A stretch of 28,077 bases of DNA from Mnemiopsis leidyi (Eukaryota > Ctenophora > Tentaculata > Lobata > Bolinopsidae). Shown here in pieces: positions 1-24,281 of this stretch. The DNA lies in the NCBI GenBank assembly GCA_000226015.1, contig JH156173.1, forward strand, positions 96,360-124,436, read 5' to 3'. The position numbers and the translations under genes are program-made. How positions within the stretch are numbered: the first letter of the stretch is position 1; each line of letters opens with the position of its first letter. The notes beneath the pieces were generated by a model. The model was not told the origin of the DNA. It saw only the letters and a program-made list of their open reading frames with translations, and made no database searches.

Positions 1-81
1 TATAAGCTAGGTACAGTACAGATATAAGCTAGGTACATTACAGATATAAGCTAGGTACAGTACAGTTATAAGCTATAAGTA
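1..81. repeat. 22-bp tandem repeat, about 3.7 copies
   Basis: The word TATAAGCTAGGTACA recurs at 1, 23 and 45 with a 22-bp period and in decayed form at 67. The array runs off the left edge of the window, so its full length is unknown. No coding potential is seen. Confidence 0.9.
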
Positions 82-224
82 CATTGTTGGTCCTGGACTG
101 CAGTATTGTTCACCGGCCTGTATTATACCCACAATACGTCCTTGTATTCAACTCTTTTCTCTGTGCTCCCAAATCTGTCGTTAATCGTTCCACGAATCCT
201 GCTCTCTTACTGGTGCGTCCCAGT

Positions 225-298
225 CACGTGACGAGCAGCTCCTGCACTCTGATTGGCTAATTTGTCCCTCGTGACGGGGATACGGTGCTCTGATTGGT
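225..298 (+). repeat. Two-copy E-box/CCAAT repeat unit (dispersed family)
   Basis: CACGTG at 225 is followed by GATTGGC at 251. CTCGTG at 268 is followed, after exactly 18 bases, by GATTGGT at 292. The second copy has the same motif pair and 18-base spacing as units at 12291, 13598, 16229 and 27163. The first copy has a 20-base spacing. CACGTG is a bHLH-type E-box and ATTGG is an inverted CCAAT box (NF-Y type). Whether either is bound is unknown. Confidence 0.65.
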
Positions 299-420
299 CC
301 GAGTTAATTGCTCTAAATGAGCTGGCGCGCTCATATCCTGTGGAGTAGGGGCAGAGATTAGTGTGTAGAAAGTGGGTACATAAGGTAGTGGGACCAGTCT
401 GACGTGAAGTTTACCCTTAG

Positions 421-606
421 TGTGGAAATTATATGGAAAAATTACTTTTACTGTAGAAATCATGAAGAAACATTACTTGTACTTTGAAAATCAATCAAAA
501 ACTTAACTTTTATTGTGAAAATTGAACAGAAACATTACTTTTAACATGAAAAACATTGCTTTCACTGCGAAAATAATATCTATACATGAACATTACTTTT
601 AATTTT
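421..606. repeat. Degenerate 31-bp minisatellite, about 6 copies
   Basis: Units of roughly TGTGAAAAT followed about 12 bases later by ACATTACTTTTA recur with a 31-32 bp period from 421. Later copies are shortened or diverged. The surrounding DNA (300-1060) has no convincing exon on either strand. Confidence 0.75.
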
Positions 607-1066
607 ACCTTGGGAGTCATACTCGTAGAATAATTTACTTATTAATAAGAAAGATGATGTCGCACTTGCAGATTAACTTTAATCAAACTTAGTAACTCTT
701 TACTCGGCTAATATAATGGTTATAGATAGGATTTAAGTTATTACACTACAGACATTACCTATGTTACTATCAAGGTAGATATAATACTATATCGTATTCT
801 GCAAGTATAATCTCTTTTATCTTAGACTCTTGGAACGCATTAACTTTCATAAATATAACTACGCCCAAGTTGCAGTCTAAATCGTCAACCACATAAACGA
901 GTCACAACTTAAATTCAACAAAGAAAAGTATTAAAATAGCAAGCTGTGAGCAGGCAACTCAACCACTTCCTCGGGTTACTGGCCCCTCCCCACCGCTAGC
1001 AATATAATGCAGTAGTTGTGGGGGTGTAATGATGGGTATTTGTCTGCTGAAGCAAATAGTCTGCGA

Positions 1067-1165
1067 CCTCGTAACTTGGTAACCTTGTCACTTGTAACCT
1101 GGTAACCTGGTAACCTGTTAACCTCTTAGCCCGGTAACCTAGTAACCTAGTAGCCTGGTAACGAG
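1067..1165. repeat. Short-period repeat of GGTAACCT
   Basis: About ten imperfect copies of an 8-9 bp word (GGTAACCT, CTAGTAAC) lie in tandem. The word resembles the TAGTTACA decamer that is expanded at 20867-21691 and in short form at 16501-16575. Confidence 0.75.
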
Positions 1166-2137
1166 TTATTGTCCGGTTAGTTTCTCGGTGTTCGTTAACG
1201 GCGAAGAATTTGTAGTTTTGTGATGGGTATGGAGAAGGGTATTTGTGGGGAGGTGTCGCAACTTATTTTGACATGTGAGAGCGTATCTCGATATTCATTT
1301 ACGTTCCTGTCTTCTCATAAGCCAATCGCAGTCACATGTCAAAGCATATTTTCGACATCTCCCGACAACTACTGTTCTCCGACTAAGGTAAAAACATAGA
1401 TCTTTATTACACGATGCCGTGTTTGTTTGTTGTCCATATTCCTTTATCAGCCCACCACCCAAATCAAATAGGAATTCGGAAATTCTACGGAATGTTAGAA
1501 ATGGGGCAAACATTTTTACACAACAGTATAAGCAGCCTCTGCATTAAATGAGTCGTATCATTGACTACTAATATTTGAGTTAGTTATGTTTAGTAAGTCA
1601 GTCGTGTTGAGTTGAGTTAGTTATGTTTAGTCAATCGATAAATGTTTGGAGACGACAGCCTTACCAATCTGTAAGGCTAGATTCCAATCATCCCATTTTT
1701 ATTTCAGTTGTACTTTGTACTGGTATGACATCCATAGTTCAATACAATTGTAAACAGTTATACCTTGTAAAATGTATAGTCTTGGCTGTATAATGTATAA
1801 TATCGTAAAATACAATCTGCGTTCAAAGAATGAGGAATGTCCGTGCAATCTTTATGTGCATTGTGATATGTTACCCTTCAATGTCAATGAATTTTAATAC
1901 TTTCAACACTACTATTATACAAATAATTTGAGTGTGAACATGATCATTGATAAAATGATTGAAATATTACGGTAATTTCGCGTTTCACTTGTTACAAGAT
2001 GTACGTGACAACTCTATTAGTCCTATTCATCATAAAGCTGACGAAGAAGTCCCTATTTTACACACAATGTCAATGTCGATGTGTCATGTATAATGTACAA
2101 CATACAATCGTGTATAACGGACAATATACAATTTCAG
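1166..2137. other. Noncoding stretch, probable CaMKII intron
   Basis: I see no exon here. The kinase exon starting at 2138 needs upstream coding sequence ending in the subdomain just before its Gly, and no such exon can be found between 1 and 2137. This region is therefore most likely the 3' part of a CaMKII intron. A word of about 20 bases (GAGTTAGTTATGTTTAGT) occurs twice near 1576 and 1614. Confidence 0.55.
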
Positions 2138-16476
<14,339 letters not shown>

Positions 16477-16500
16477 ACCATTTCAATATTTCTAGTGATA

Positions 16501-16575
16501 TTAGTAGCCCTCCTAGTAACACTTAGTAAGACTTAGTTACACTTAGTTACGCTTAGTAACACCTTGTAACTAGTA
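16501..16575. repeat. Short array of the TAGTTACA decamer in the CaMKII 3' UTR
   Basis: Seven or so imperfect units of ACACTTAGTT/ACACTTAGTA. It is the same decamer as the long array at 20867-21691, more than 4 kb away. Confidence 0.75.
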
Positions 16576-16887
16576 TCAAAACTGAGGTTTATCTGATGTC
16601 GTGTTGATGTGTTTGGGACAGGGCATGTTAATTATTTGTTTGTTCTATCTATGTGTTGTTATTGTATTCAGACTCTCGGGCTGTAACGTGAACTTCTTTA
16701 AACCGTTATTCAGCCAGCCAATTTGGATATCGGTAGAAGTACATTGTATTTATATTGAACTGTGGTTTCTTTCATGTGGTTTCTTTCATGTTAACTGTTT
16801 AACACAAATCGATCTTGAACGACTTCTTTGACGAATATATCTCGGATATTGGGGTTTCATTTTGGGATTTGGTAGTTTCTGATCTGG

Positions 16888-16893
16888 AATAAA
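16888..16893 (+). terminator. Candidate CaMKII polyadenylation signal
   Basis: AATAAA 412 bases after the CaMKII stop, followed by GT-rich sequence. It is the first good hexamer seen downstream. Confidence 0.45.
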
Positions 16894-19800
16894 ATCCAAG
16901 TGTAATGTACAAATTGTTAATCGTACAAAATTGTACAATGTACAAACTGTGGCAATATTTACATAAATGTACAAATTTTGCGAAGTAGTGTTAGGTATTG
17001 TTTCTGGCAGGATTCCAGTTTATCGTAACAGTGTTGTACAAACATGGATCAGATTGTAATATTTTACTTCTTTTTCTTCTAATAATGCTTAAGAGTTTTC
17101 TGTTTGACAATTGTAGGCTATATTGACATTGAATTGTCCCATTAGTAACGGTGATTTAGCATTTTGACTGTGAGTGATTGACAATTGAAAATTGCTCAAT
17201 GACACTAAATTGGTTGCTGAAAGCTCAGTATATTGCATTGTCTTTAATATTTGATTATCCTTAACTCAAGATAGATAGTAGCATTAAATTCTATCCTTAA
17301 CTTAAACCTAAAACCTAGTTCTCAGAGACCTTTCGATGGGTTGCAATTTTCAAATATATTAATTTTAAAGCATATTCCACTCTCTTGAGGCGGAAACCAA
17401 TGATAGTTATTTGATATTTGTGGGAATTCTGTAATTTCATGTGCTTTGTGAATATTTAGAACAAGAAACTTGTTTATTTAACTTGCTCTTTATTTGTTTT
17501 GCACCGGGTTGAGGCTGTTGTTTTTTTTGAAATGGTACTCTAATTTTATTTGTACAAGTCTACTTGTTTTCGCTACCTTTACTTGTACTTGAACTTGTAT
17601 AATTAAGATAAAAAGTAAGATAAAAAAGGTATACCAGAAAAATTTACTAAAGAAGTTCTTAAAATTGTTTACCCGGTGCATTTTTGTTGTTCTTATTTCT
17701 GTGACGGTATCGTGATTCGTGTACAATGTATAAGATACATCATATTTGTGTATAACTCTGTGTGTGTATATATGGTAAGATTGTCAATACCAAATTACTT
17801 GTATTGTTTAATTTGACAATTGTGTTGGACGATATATTAATATAGGATGATTTTTGGTCATTGGGCATACTACAAAATCTTTAGACTTGTTTATCTGTTT
17901 TGATAACACCGTGATTTTTCGGGCTTTATCTGTTGTCTAACTCTGAATTTATCTTTTGTTCATAGAGCTGATGTTAATTATTTAAAGTTGAAATTAGGTC
18001 CTTTTATTCGTATAACATTTGAAGCTGGATCAATAGGTATTATGGGTTCCTTTAAAAATGTTGAACTTTTATTGAGAAATCAGAACTTGAATCTCCTACC
18101 TCATTTGTCATGTTGTCCTCACATTTTTGTTATTTCAATTTAAACGTAGATAGCCGTGCGGCGTGCATGCTATGTCAGGACTTTGTGAAAAGAGAATTTT
18201 GGGTCTTGGCAAAGTCTACAGATTAGCATTACTGCTCTTGCGCAGCGTGTACATGAATACTGCTCAGTGCGGTAAAAATAATGGTGTCTCATGTAATAAC
18301 TGTTAGGCGTTAGCTGGTACGTGTCCATGTTGCTCTTTAAAAGAATTATCAAGTTTCTCCTGATTAGAGTACTTTTCAATGGAATCTATCTATAAATAAT
18401 GAATTGTGCTTGAAGTTATTTTGGTAATAATAGTAAAAAAGAACACATGTTCATCATCTTTATAATTTATATTGTTGAGAATATGTTGAAAACAGTTAAT
18501 TTATTTAATCAAAACTATTGCAGATGCAAAATTGTACTGTTATGAATTTATCATGTACTCAGATCTTTTTTTGATATATTTTCACCAGGCACAATTCATA
18601 CACATAAATTAAAACAACCCACAATTTTCTATTAAATTGATAATATATCACCACTATCCCTGCACGAACAAGATCATTCTACCTGCACAGCATTCCGAGG
18701 TTCAAATGTAGGTTTAGAACCGCCACTTTAAAAGTCACATGACTGACAATCTAGCTAACTTCTGTAAGAAAATCTAACTGTTACTATCCCCTGTTACCGC
18801 ACTATATAATGACATACATGGCATTTCAATGTTGAACTGTAGTTGATAGTATTTATATTTGAACCTAAATTTACTTTACTTTAAAGTTTAATTCAGGTCA
18901 TCAAAAAGGTTACCCTGCCATACTACAGAGTTCATCAAATAATTGTCTGGTCTAGATTTTATGACGAACAGTAAACAGCCTAAGTCTAGATTTATTCTCA
19001 TTCTCATTGGCTTCCCCCTACCTATAACATCTTGTTGGTCTAGCTAGTAGCCCATACCCTCCCAAACATGCATTCTCCGACTCTGGCCTAGCGCTGGGAT
19101 AAAGTAGCTGCAGTTCACCTCTCCTACCAGTAACGTGATTAATTTGTCGTCTGCCATTCCCATTCACGTCCCTCTGCACTGCAAATTTGATCACGAAAAT
19201 TTGAAATTTCGGCCATCATTAAATGTCAATCTGTCATCCCCTTTACGTTTCAGCGATTCCTGGGTTTTACTTTAAAGAAAGTTCCATAAAGTCATAAATG
19301 TGGACGCAATCGAGCAAATTTATTGGCAAAATGTTTATTTCATTTATATTCAATGTTATTGTTCTATATATTCAATTTTTGAACCGTGAATTTAATTATT
19401 TACTCGAGTTTTTCTTGAATTTAGTTCACCGAATTAAATTTGTTCGTATCCGGAAATTAAAGACTTCCAATAATCATAATACCGACGATAATAATTATGA
19501 CATCATTTCATGCTGAAATTTAAAGTCTATCGCTATGCTGAAATACGGTGCTCAACTCACATGATGTTTTTAATCAATCAAAGAAAACCTCTATGCTTCT
19601 TGCTGACAGATTAGCACAGCTTTTGGCTTTCTCGCCTCCAAGTCAACTCTTAGAGCTTAACAATTGGTGTAACTCTTATCAGTTCATTTTTTTTCGTCAA
19701 GCAGCGTTGGCTTGAGAAGGATATGTAGCGAGACTTTGAGTTTGAGTTGATTGAATGTTCTTGCGGCGCGGTCTGAACTAATAGTATTAGTTAAACGTAT

Positions 19801-20692
19801 CAACGTTTCCTGAATTTGTCTTTCAGCTCGCGAAAACTAGAACAATATATCATAACAATCCTTCAAGTTTAACTTTAACTCAAAATTTAAACTCATTAAC
19901 TTAAAGCTTAAACGTTAGATTCAACTATCGTCTTCAATAAGTCACTTTTACCACGACTAAAGTTGTGTTAGTCACTTTTACCACGACTAAAGTTGTGAGT
20001 CCTGTAAAGACAGGCGGCAGAGATGGAAAACGGTACTTTTGGGGAAGGGTCACAATTCTTCTAAATTGCACGCGATTCGCATGAACTTAAAAGAATTCCT
20101 CGATATTTTCATTGATTCTGATTGAACGATTGATCTAAGTCTAACTTTCCATTGACATAAGTTAATTGATTAGTTGATTGTTGTTAATCTCACAAGAAAC
20201 AAAAATTTGAGACCCTTTATCAAACACCAAATATTTCAAGATAAATACTGCGTCCTTCGCATACTCTTGCTCTAAGTCTAAACTTTAAACTGATCCTGCT
20301 TTCAGTGCAAAGTCTAGTTCTACAGCTACAGTTCACATTCTCTTTTTCTGTCCAACTATTGTGTTATCAAGTCATGCAGCTAATATTCCCCGTTATTTGA
20401 TTAATGAACTTTTACCTTCAGTCTTGAAGACCCCGGACTAATAACTTAATAAGATAAGACTGCTTGGTCCTGCATTTTATATCTACTCGTCTCCAGGTCG
20501 AGCTAGCACTTATAGCAAGTCGTGCAGTTTTAAACTTTCCATTGCAGTTGTTGAGTTGTCTGACTTTCTCCGATCCTCATTCGAAGCGAATAGAGAATAA
20601 TTTTAAATCAAAATGTTGGGAATGGGAGGGTGCGCGCTGCCGTACAATTGTTCAGTTGCACAGTAGACACCTAGTTTGTAGTTTCATCTAGT
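16894..20692. other. Intergenic stretch, no gene recognised
   Basis: AT-rich, with only short open frames and no conserved motif on either strand. A 30-bp duplication lies at 19941-19999. It may contain 5' exons of the membrane-protein gene that I could not identify. A weak candidate is discussed among the rejected items (20548-20690). Confidence 0.5.
19941..19999. repeat. 30-bp tandem duplication, 2 copies
   Basis: GTCACTTTTACCACGACTAA and the next ten bases occur at 19941 and 19971, nearly identical, suggesting a recent event. Confidence 0.9.
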
Positions 20693-21691
20693 GACACCCA
20701 GACACCTAGTTACATTTACATCTTGTTACATTTAGTTATACTGAGTTACATCTAGTTTAGTAGTTACAATTACATCCCATTACCAGTGCCGGATGATATG
20801 TAGAAGACGCAATGTCGCCAATACTATTGGGCGTGGTAGTGGCGGTGGTGGTTGCTAGCTATACCTAGGTGCTTAGTTGCAGTTTGACTTAGTTACATCT
20901 AGTTGCACTTAGTTACATCTAGTTACACCTACAACCTAGTTACACTTAGTTACATCTAGTTATACTTATTTAAGCTTAGTTACACCTAGTTACATATAGT
21001 TACACCTAGTTACACTTAGTAACGTAGTTATATCTTGTTACGCTTAGTTACACCTTATTACACTTAGTTTCATCTAGTTACACCTAGTAACACTAAGTTA
21101 TATCTAGGCACACCTAGTTACACTTATTTACATCTAGTTAAGTTTAGTTGCACCTAGTTACATCTAGTTACACTTAGTTACATCTAGTTAAGTTTAGTTA
21201 CACCTAGTTACATCTACTTACACTTAGTTACATCTAGTTACAACTAGTTACACCTAGTTACATCTAGTTACATGCTTAGTCGCACTGAGTCTCACTTAGT
21301 TTCACTTAGTTACACCTACTTACACTTAGTTACACCTAGTTCGCTTAGTTACATCTAGATTCACTTAGTTACACCTAGTTACACTTAGTTACATCTAGTT
21401 AAGTTTAGTTACACCTAGTTACATCTACTTACACTTAGTTACATCTAGTTACACTTAGTTACACCTAGTTACATCTAGTTACACCTAGTTACAGTTACAC
21501 TTAGTTACATTTAGTTTCACTTAGTTACACTTAGTTACATCTAGTTACACTTAGTTACAGTTACACTTAGTTACATTTAGTTTCACTTAGTTACACCTAG
21601 TTACATCTAGTTTCACTTAGTCACACTTAGTTACAGTTACACTTAGTCGCACTTAGTTTCACTTAGTTACACTTAGTTACACTTAGTTACA
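20693..21691. repeat. Large decamer array (AGTTACAYYT)n
   Basis: About 1 kb of a 10-bp unit, AGTTACACCT/ACTT/ATCT, with scattered variants (AAGTTTAGTT, TTTCACTTAG). Sub-blocks of several tens of bases recur, so unit slippage and block duplication both occurred. It is interrupted at 20786-20866 by a decayed copy of the exon that follows the array at 21698. The array runs straight into that exon's acceptor (ACACCCCAG). Confidence 0.95.
20786..20866 (+). pseudogene. Decayed duplicate of the transmembrane exon
   Basis: After TTACCAG the sequence GCCGGATGATA...GAAGACRCAATGTC matches the start of the exon at 21698, with a 4-bp insertion (TGTA) that breaks the frame. Further on, one frame still reads GVVVAVVVA, against GVVVAVMIA in the intact copy, then stops. 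I read it as a duplicated exon now out of use. Confidence 0.6.
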
Positions 21692-21697
21692 CCCCAG

Positions 21698-21835
21698 TTC
21701 CGGATGATAGAAGACACAATGTCAGTAGTGGGTGTTGTTGTAGCGGTTATGATTGCAACAACTGGACTTGTTATAGCAACTGCTTTTCTCTGCTTTTGTT
21801 TCCGAGCTCACTGTGGCCCCGCTACCTCTAACCAG
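21698..21835 (+). CDS. Candidate exon encoding a transmembrane helix
   Basis: A 138-nt open stretch between an acceptor (TTACACCCCAG) and a modest donor (CAG|GTCATT). It encodes an acidic lead FRMIEDTMS, then about 26 hydrophobic residues (VVGVVVAVMIATTGLVIATA and on), then a basic/Cys flank FRAHCGPATSNQ. This looks like the membrane span of a type I single-pass protein. The gene is not recognised. Exons before it and the exact link to the next candidate at 22404 are unresolved because the phases do not match directly. Confidence 0.5.
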
Positions 21836-22403
21836 GTCATTATGTTTTATCATTCAAACAATTTTTCCGGTAAAAAGTTCCACTTCAATCAAAACTTAAA
21901 TCTAATTTGCAGTACAATACTATACTACTATACTATACTTATAGTTATATTCCAACCTGACATTTATTTGTTTTGGTATGTGAAACTGAAAGCGTTCCTT
22001 GTCTGTGATTGGCCGTTGTACCTGGCTTTTTCGTTGGTCAAATTCATATTCAATCGCTAACCCACGCTTTATTAGTCAATTTGCAACACTTCCCCAAATA
22101 CCATCCCCCTATAAGTATAAGTATTGAAATTGTTTTTAGTAGTACTAGTAGTACTGAAAATGTATTTACCATATTGATATCGCCAGCGCTGTTGCCTGTT
22201 GCTAAAGATAGCCGATTAAATTACGTAATTTTACCTAAACCTTACCACATGCAGGTTAGTCCAACAGCCCTTTCTCGAACTCTGAACAAAGTCGTTTGAC
22301 TTCGATACGGCAACGTCTGACAGAATTAAATCTATGGTTCCTACACACTTTGACCTAGTTTCTTGTTCAAGTTCGACTTCTAAAAAAGTAAGGAAGAAAT
22401 GAA

Positions 22404-22506
22404 GTCTGGCGGGACCAATCCCAAATCCGATGGCGTACAACTACGATGACCGGCCAGGAAATAGAAATGCTCTTTCTAGACCAGCTCCGACATTGCTAGT
22501 TAATCA
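22404..22506 (+). CDS. Candidate cytoplasmic exon, Pro/Asn-rich
   Basis: One open frame ends at a strong donor (CA|GTAAGTG at 22507) and encodes LAGPIPNPMAYNYDDRPGNR followed by NALSRPAPTLLVN. The 5' edge is uncertain: the only AG after the in-frame stop at 22400 is at 22402-22403, with a poor pyrimidine tract. Phase at the 3' end (two bases left) fits the exon at 24093. Confidence 0.4.
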
Positions 22507-24092
22507 GTAAGTGAAAACTGCGTGTCTTTTTGCACATGTTGATGTATGATTTATCGTCAACCTAATTGCTGTATGACCATGACTATGAGCCCTAGGCTAT
22601 GACTATGATGTTACCCTGACCTTGGTGCCCACAAATCTGTTACCCTAACTTTGCGAGGCAGAGGTCGTATCATTGCCAGCACTCTTTAACCTGTTGTAGT
22701 AACCTATATGGGTATGCATACTTAGCTTTATTGGCAGCTCATAAAATAATATTAAAAAGTAAAACTACATCATTTTTGTGCGGCTCGCGCCGCGCTGAGT
22801 GTAATTTTATCTGTGTGGAGACAGCACGACGACAAACATATAAAAACCCGGATGTTATTGAACGAAAACTTTAACTTTCTGAGAACAGAAATTTACATGA
22901 CATTAGCATCATTAGTATCACTACAACTAATCGTTTAAACCTAATCCTTTTTATCACCAGATTTGGATCTGGCTCGATCTTAAACATACTGATACATCAA
23001 ACAAAATTCTTGTTAATACCATCCTAATCCGATATTTAATCTATGAGACAAAATGTGCGACGGTAATTGCCCAGCCTATGAGTATGACAATCGTTGTTGG
23101 TTGACATATTTTTGGAGCGAAATTTCCCGATTAACTTTTTTTAAAGTTTAACAAATTAAAAAATAATGGAGTAAAAAATTTTACTTGAGCTTTAAAGTCC
23201 ATGAATTACTGCGTTAAAAATAATTCTAAAACTATAAGATTTTTTGGGTCTAGTACATCAGTACTTTTTTAGAACAATTTAAAAAATTCCTAGATAATCT
23301 TAATGGAGTAAAGATTATGAATTGTAATCTATGCTATCATTGACATTGATTGTTAGTAAGCGGAACAGAACTTGTAAAAACAGTACGTTGGTAAAAACCT
23401 GATAATATAGCCATGAAAACTAAAAACTGGGAAATAGCAAAATTGAAAACTTTCTCATCCAATGACAACGTGGCGTCGTGTCATGGAGCCTGTAAGTTTT
23501 TGTAAGTATAGCGAAACTTCGCACCCTTGGCCAGAGGAACGTTTTATGTTTAAATTGTCAGAGTTCCACAACTAGGTATTTAATTTATAATTTGTAAACT
23601 TTAACTTAGCAGCATTTAATATTCTGCCCCATTAAATATTCTGTCCCAGCATGGTGAGCTTATTTCTATTAAAGAATTGCAAGTTTAACCGACATTAAAG
23701 TGATCCTACTTTGAAGTTTCACCATACCTTTTTCCGATACTTTTTGAGGCCTACCTACGGGAGGCAGATAATTTACATTAAAGGTAATCGATTTGGCCAA
23801 AGCGATTAAAACTAATTCACTAAGATGTAATAGTTTAAACTGTTATAATCCAAGCCAAACAAAGTTAATTTACATTTAGTCATCACCTTGGACAGGACAA
23901 TTATAGCTATGACAATACAGCAGTAAATTATAATGAAAATGCGTTAGTTTTGTAAACATGGAATGCTCGGTAAAGCGACTACCTGTAATATAAAAAAGTA
24001 AATAATCACTTTGCGTAGTAACATCGCTCCGGAGCTAGCTTTAAAATAACTAAAGAAAAATTTACATTCGGTTTACTGCTGTGTCCTTGCAG
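22507..24092. other. Noncoding stretch
   Basis: AT-rich with no exon I can support. It is an intron of the + strand candidate gene if that gene is real, and the 3' flank of the DDX19-like gene on the - strand. Confidence 0.5.
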
Positions 24093-24136
24093 ACGCCACA
24101 GTCCGACCCCAGGCAAGTTTCGACGATTTAAAAATG
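24093..24136 (+). CDS. Candidate small exon of the unidentified membrane-protein gene
   Basis: A good acceptor (GTGTCCTTGCAG) is followed by 44 nt that join in phase to the 22404 exon (one base in, one base out) and encode RHSPTPGKFRRFKN. The proposed donor (ATG|GTTGCC) is weak. Another frame is open longer, to a stop at 24217-24219 (TVRPQASFDDLKMVAVGTQS and on). It could be an alternative 3' end that overlaps the DDX19 terminal exon antisense by a few bases. Confidence 0.35.
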
Positions 24137-24209
24137 GTTGCCGTGGGAACCCAGTCTTATTCTAACAGATGTTTGAAGTGTCACTATGGGAAGAGGTATT
24201 GGCTCGCTC

Positions 24210-24281
24210 CTAGCTGACCAAACCCTCGATCTCATCTGTGTCATCCGTGTCCAACTTTACTATGTTCTTGTTGAAGTAGTT
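24210..24281 (-). CDS. DDX19: DDX19-like helicase, last coding exon
   Basis: On the minus strand, after acceptor CAACTTTTTCAG, 72 nt encode [20 protein letters not shown] then LVS and a TAG stop. This matches the C-terminus of DDX19/Dbp5 (HFNKKIERLDTDDLDEIEKIAN) in length and sequence. Phase 0 fits the upstream exon at 26950-27071. Confidence 0.94.
   Translation of the reverse strand, partial: NYFNKNIVKLDTDDTDEIEGLVS

Noticed and set aside
16601-16974. Short ORFs on both strands downstream of CaMKII
   Set aside because: They lie in the probable 3' UTR and have no domain or composition suggesting a protein.
18690-18720. GGTTCAAAT resembling a tRNA T-arm
   Set aside because: No matching A-box, acceptor stem or anticodon arm can be built around it.
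19298-19516. 72-codon + strand ORF rich in Phe/Ile/Asn
   Set aside because: Composition follows the AT-rich DNA; no motif, splice sites or conserved segment.
20548-20690. Possible exon after a good acceptor (TTTCCATTGCAG) encoding a Cys/Trp-bearing segment (SKCWEWEGARC)
   Set aside because: It would suit an extracellular exon of the membrane protein, but I found no acceptable donor and no phase partner, so it is not called.
22231-22440. Overlapping ORFs on both strands (96 codons + strand, 69 codons - strand)
   Set aside because: Neither shows a recognisable protein. The + frame could extend the transmembrane exon after the acceptor at 22252-22253, but it stops after 15 codons without a good donor.
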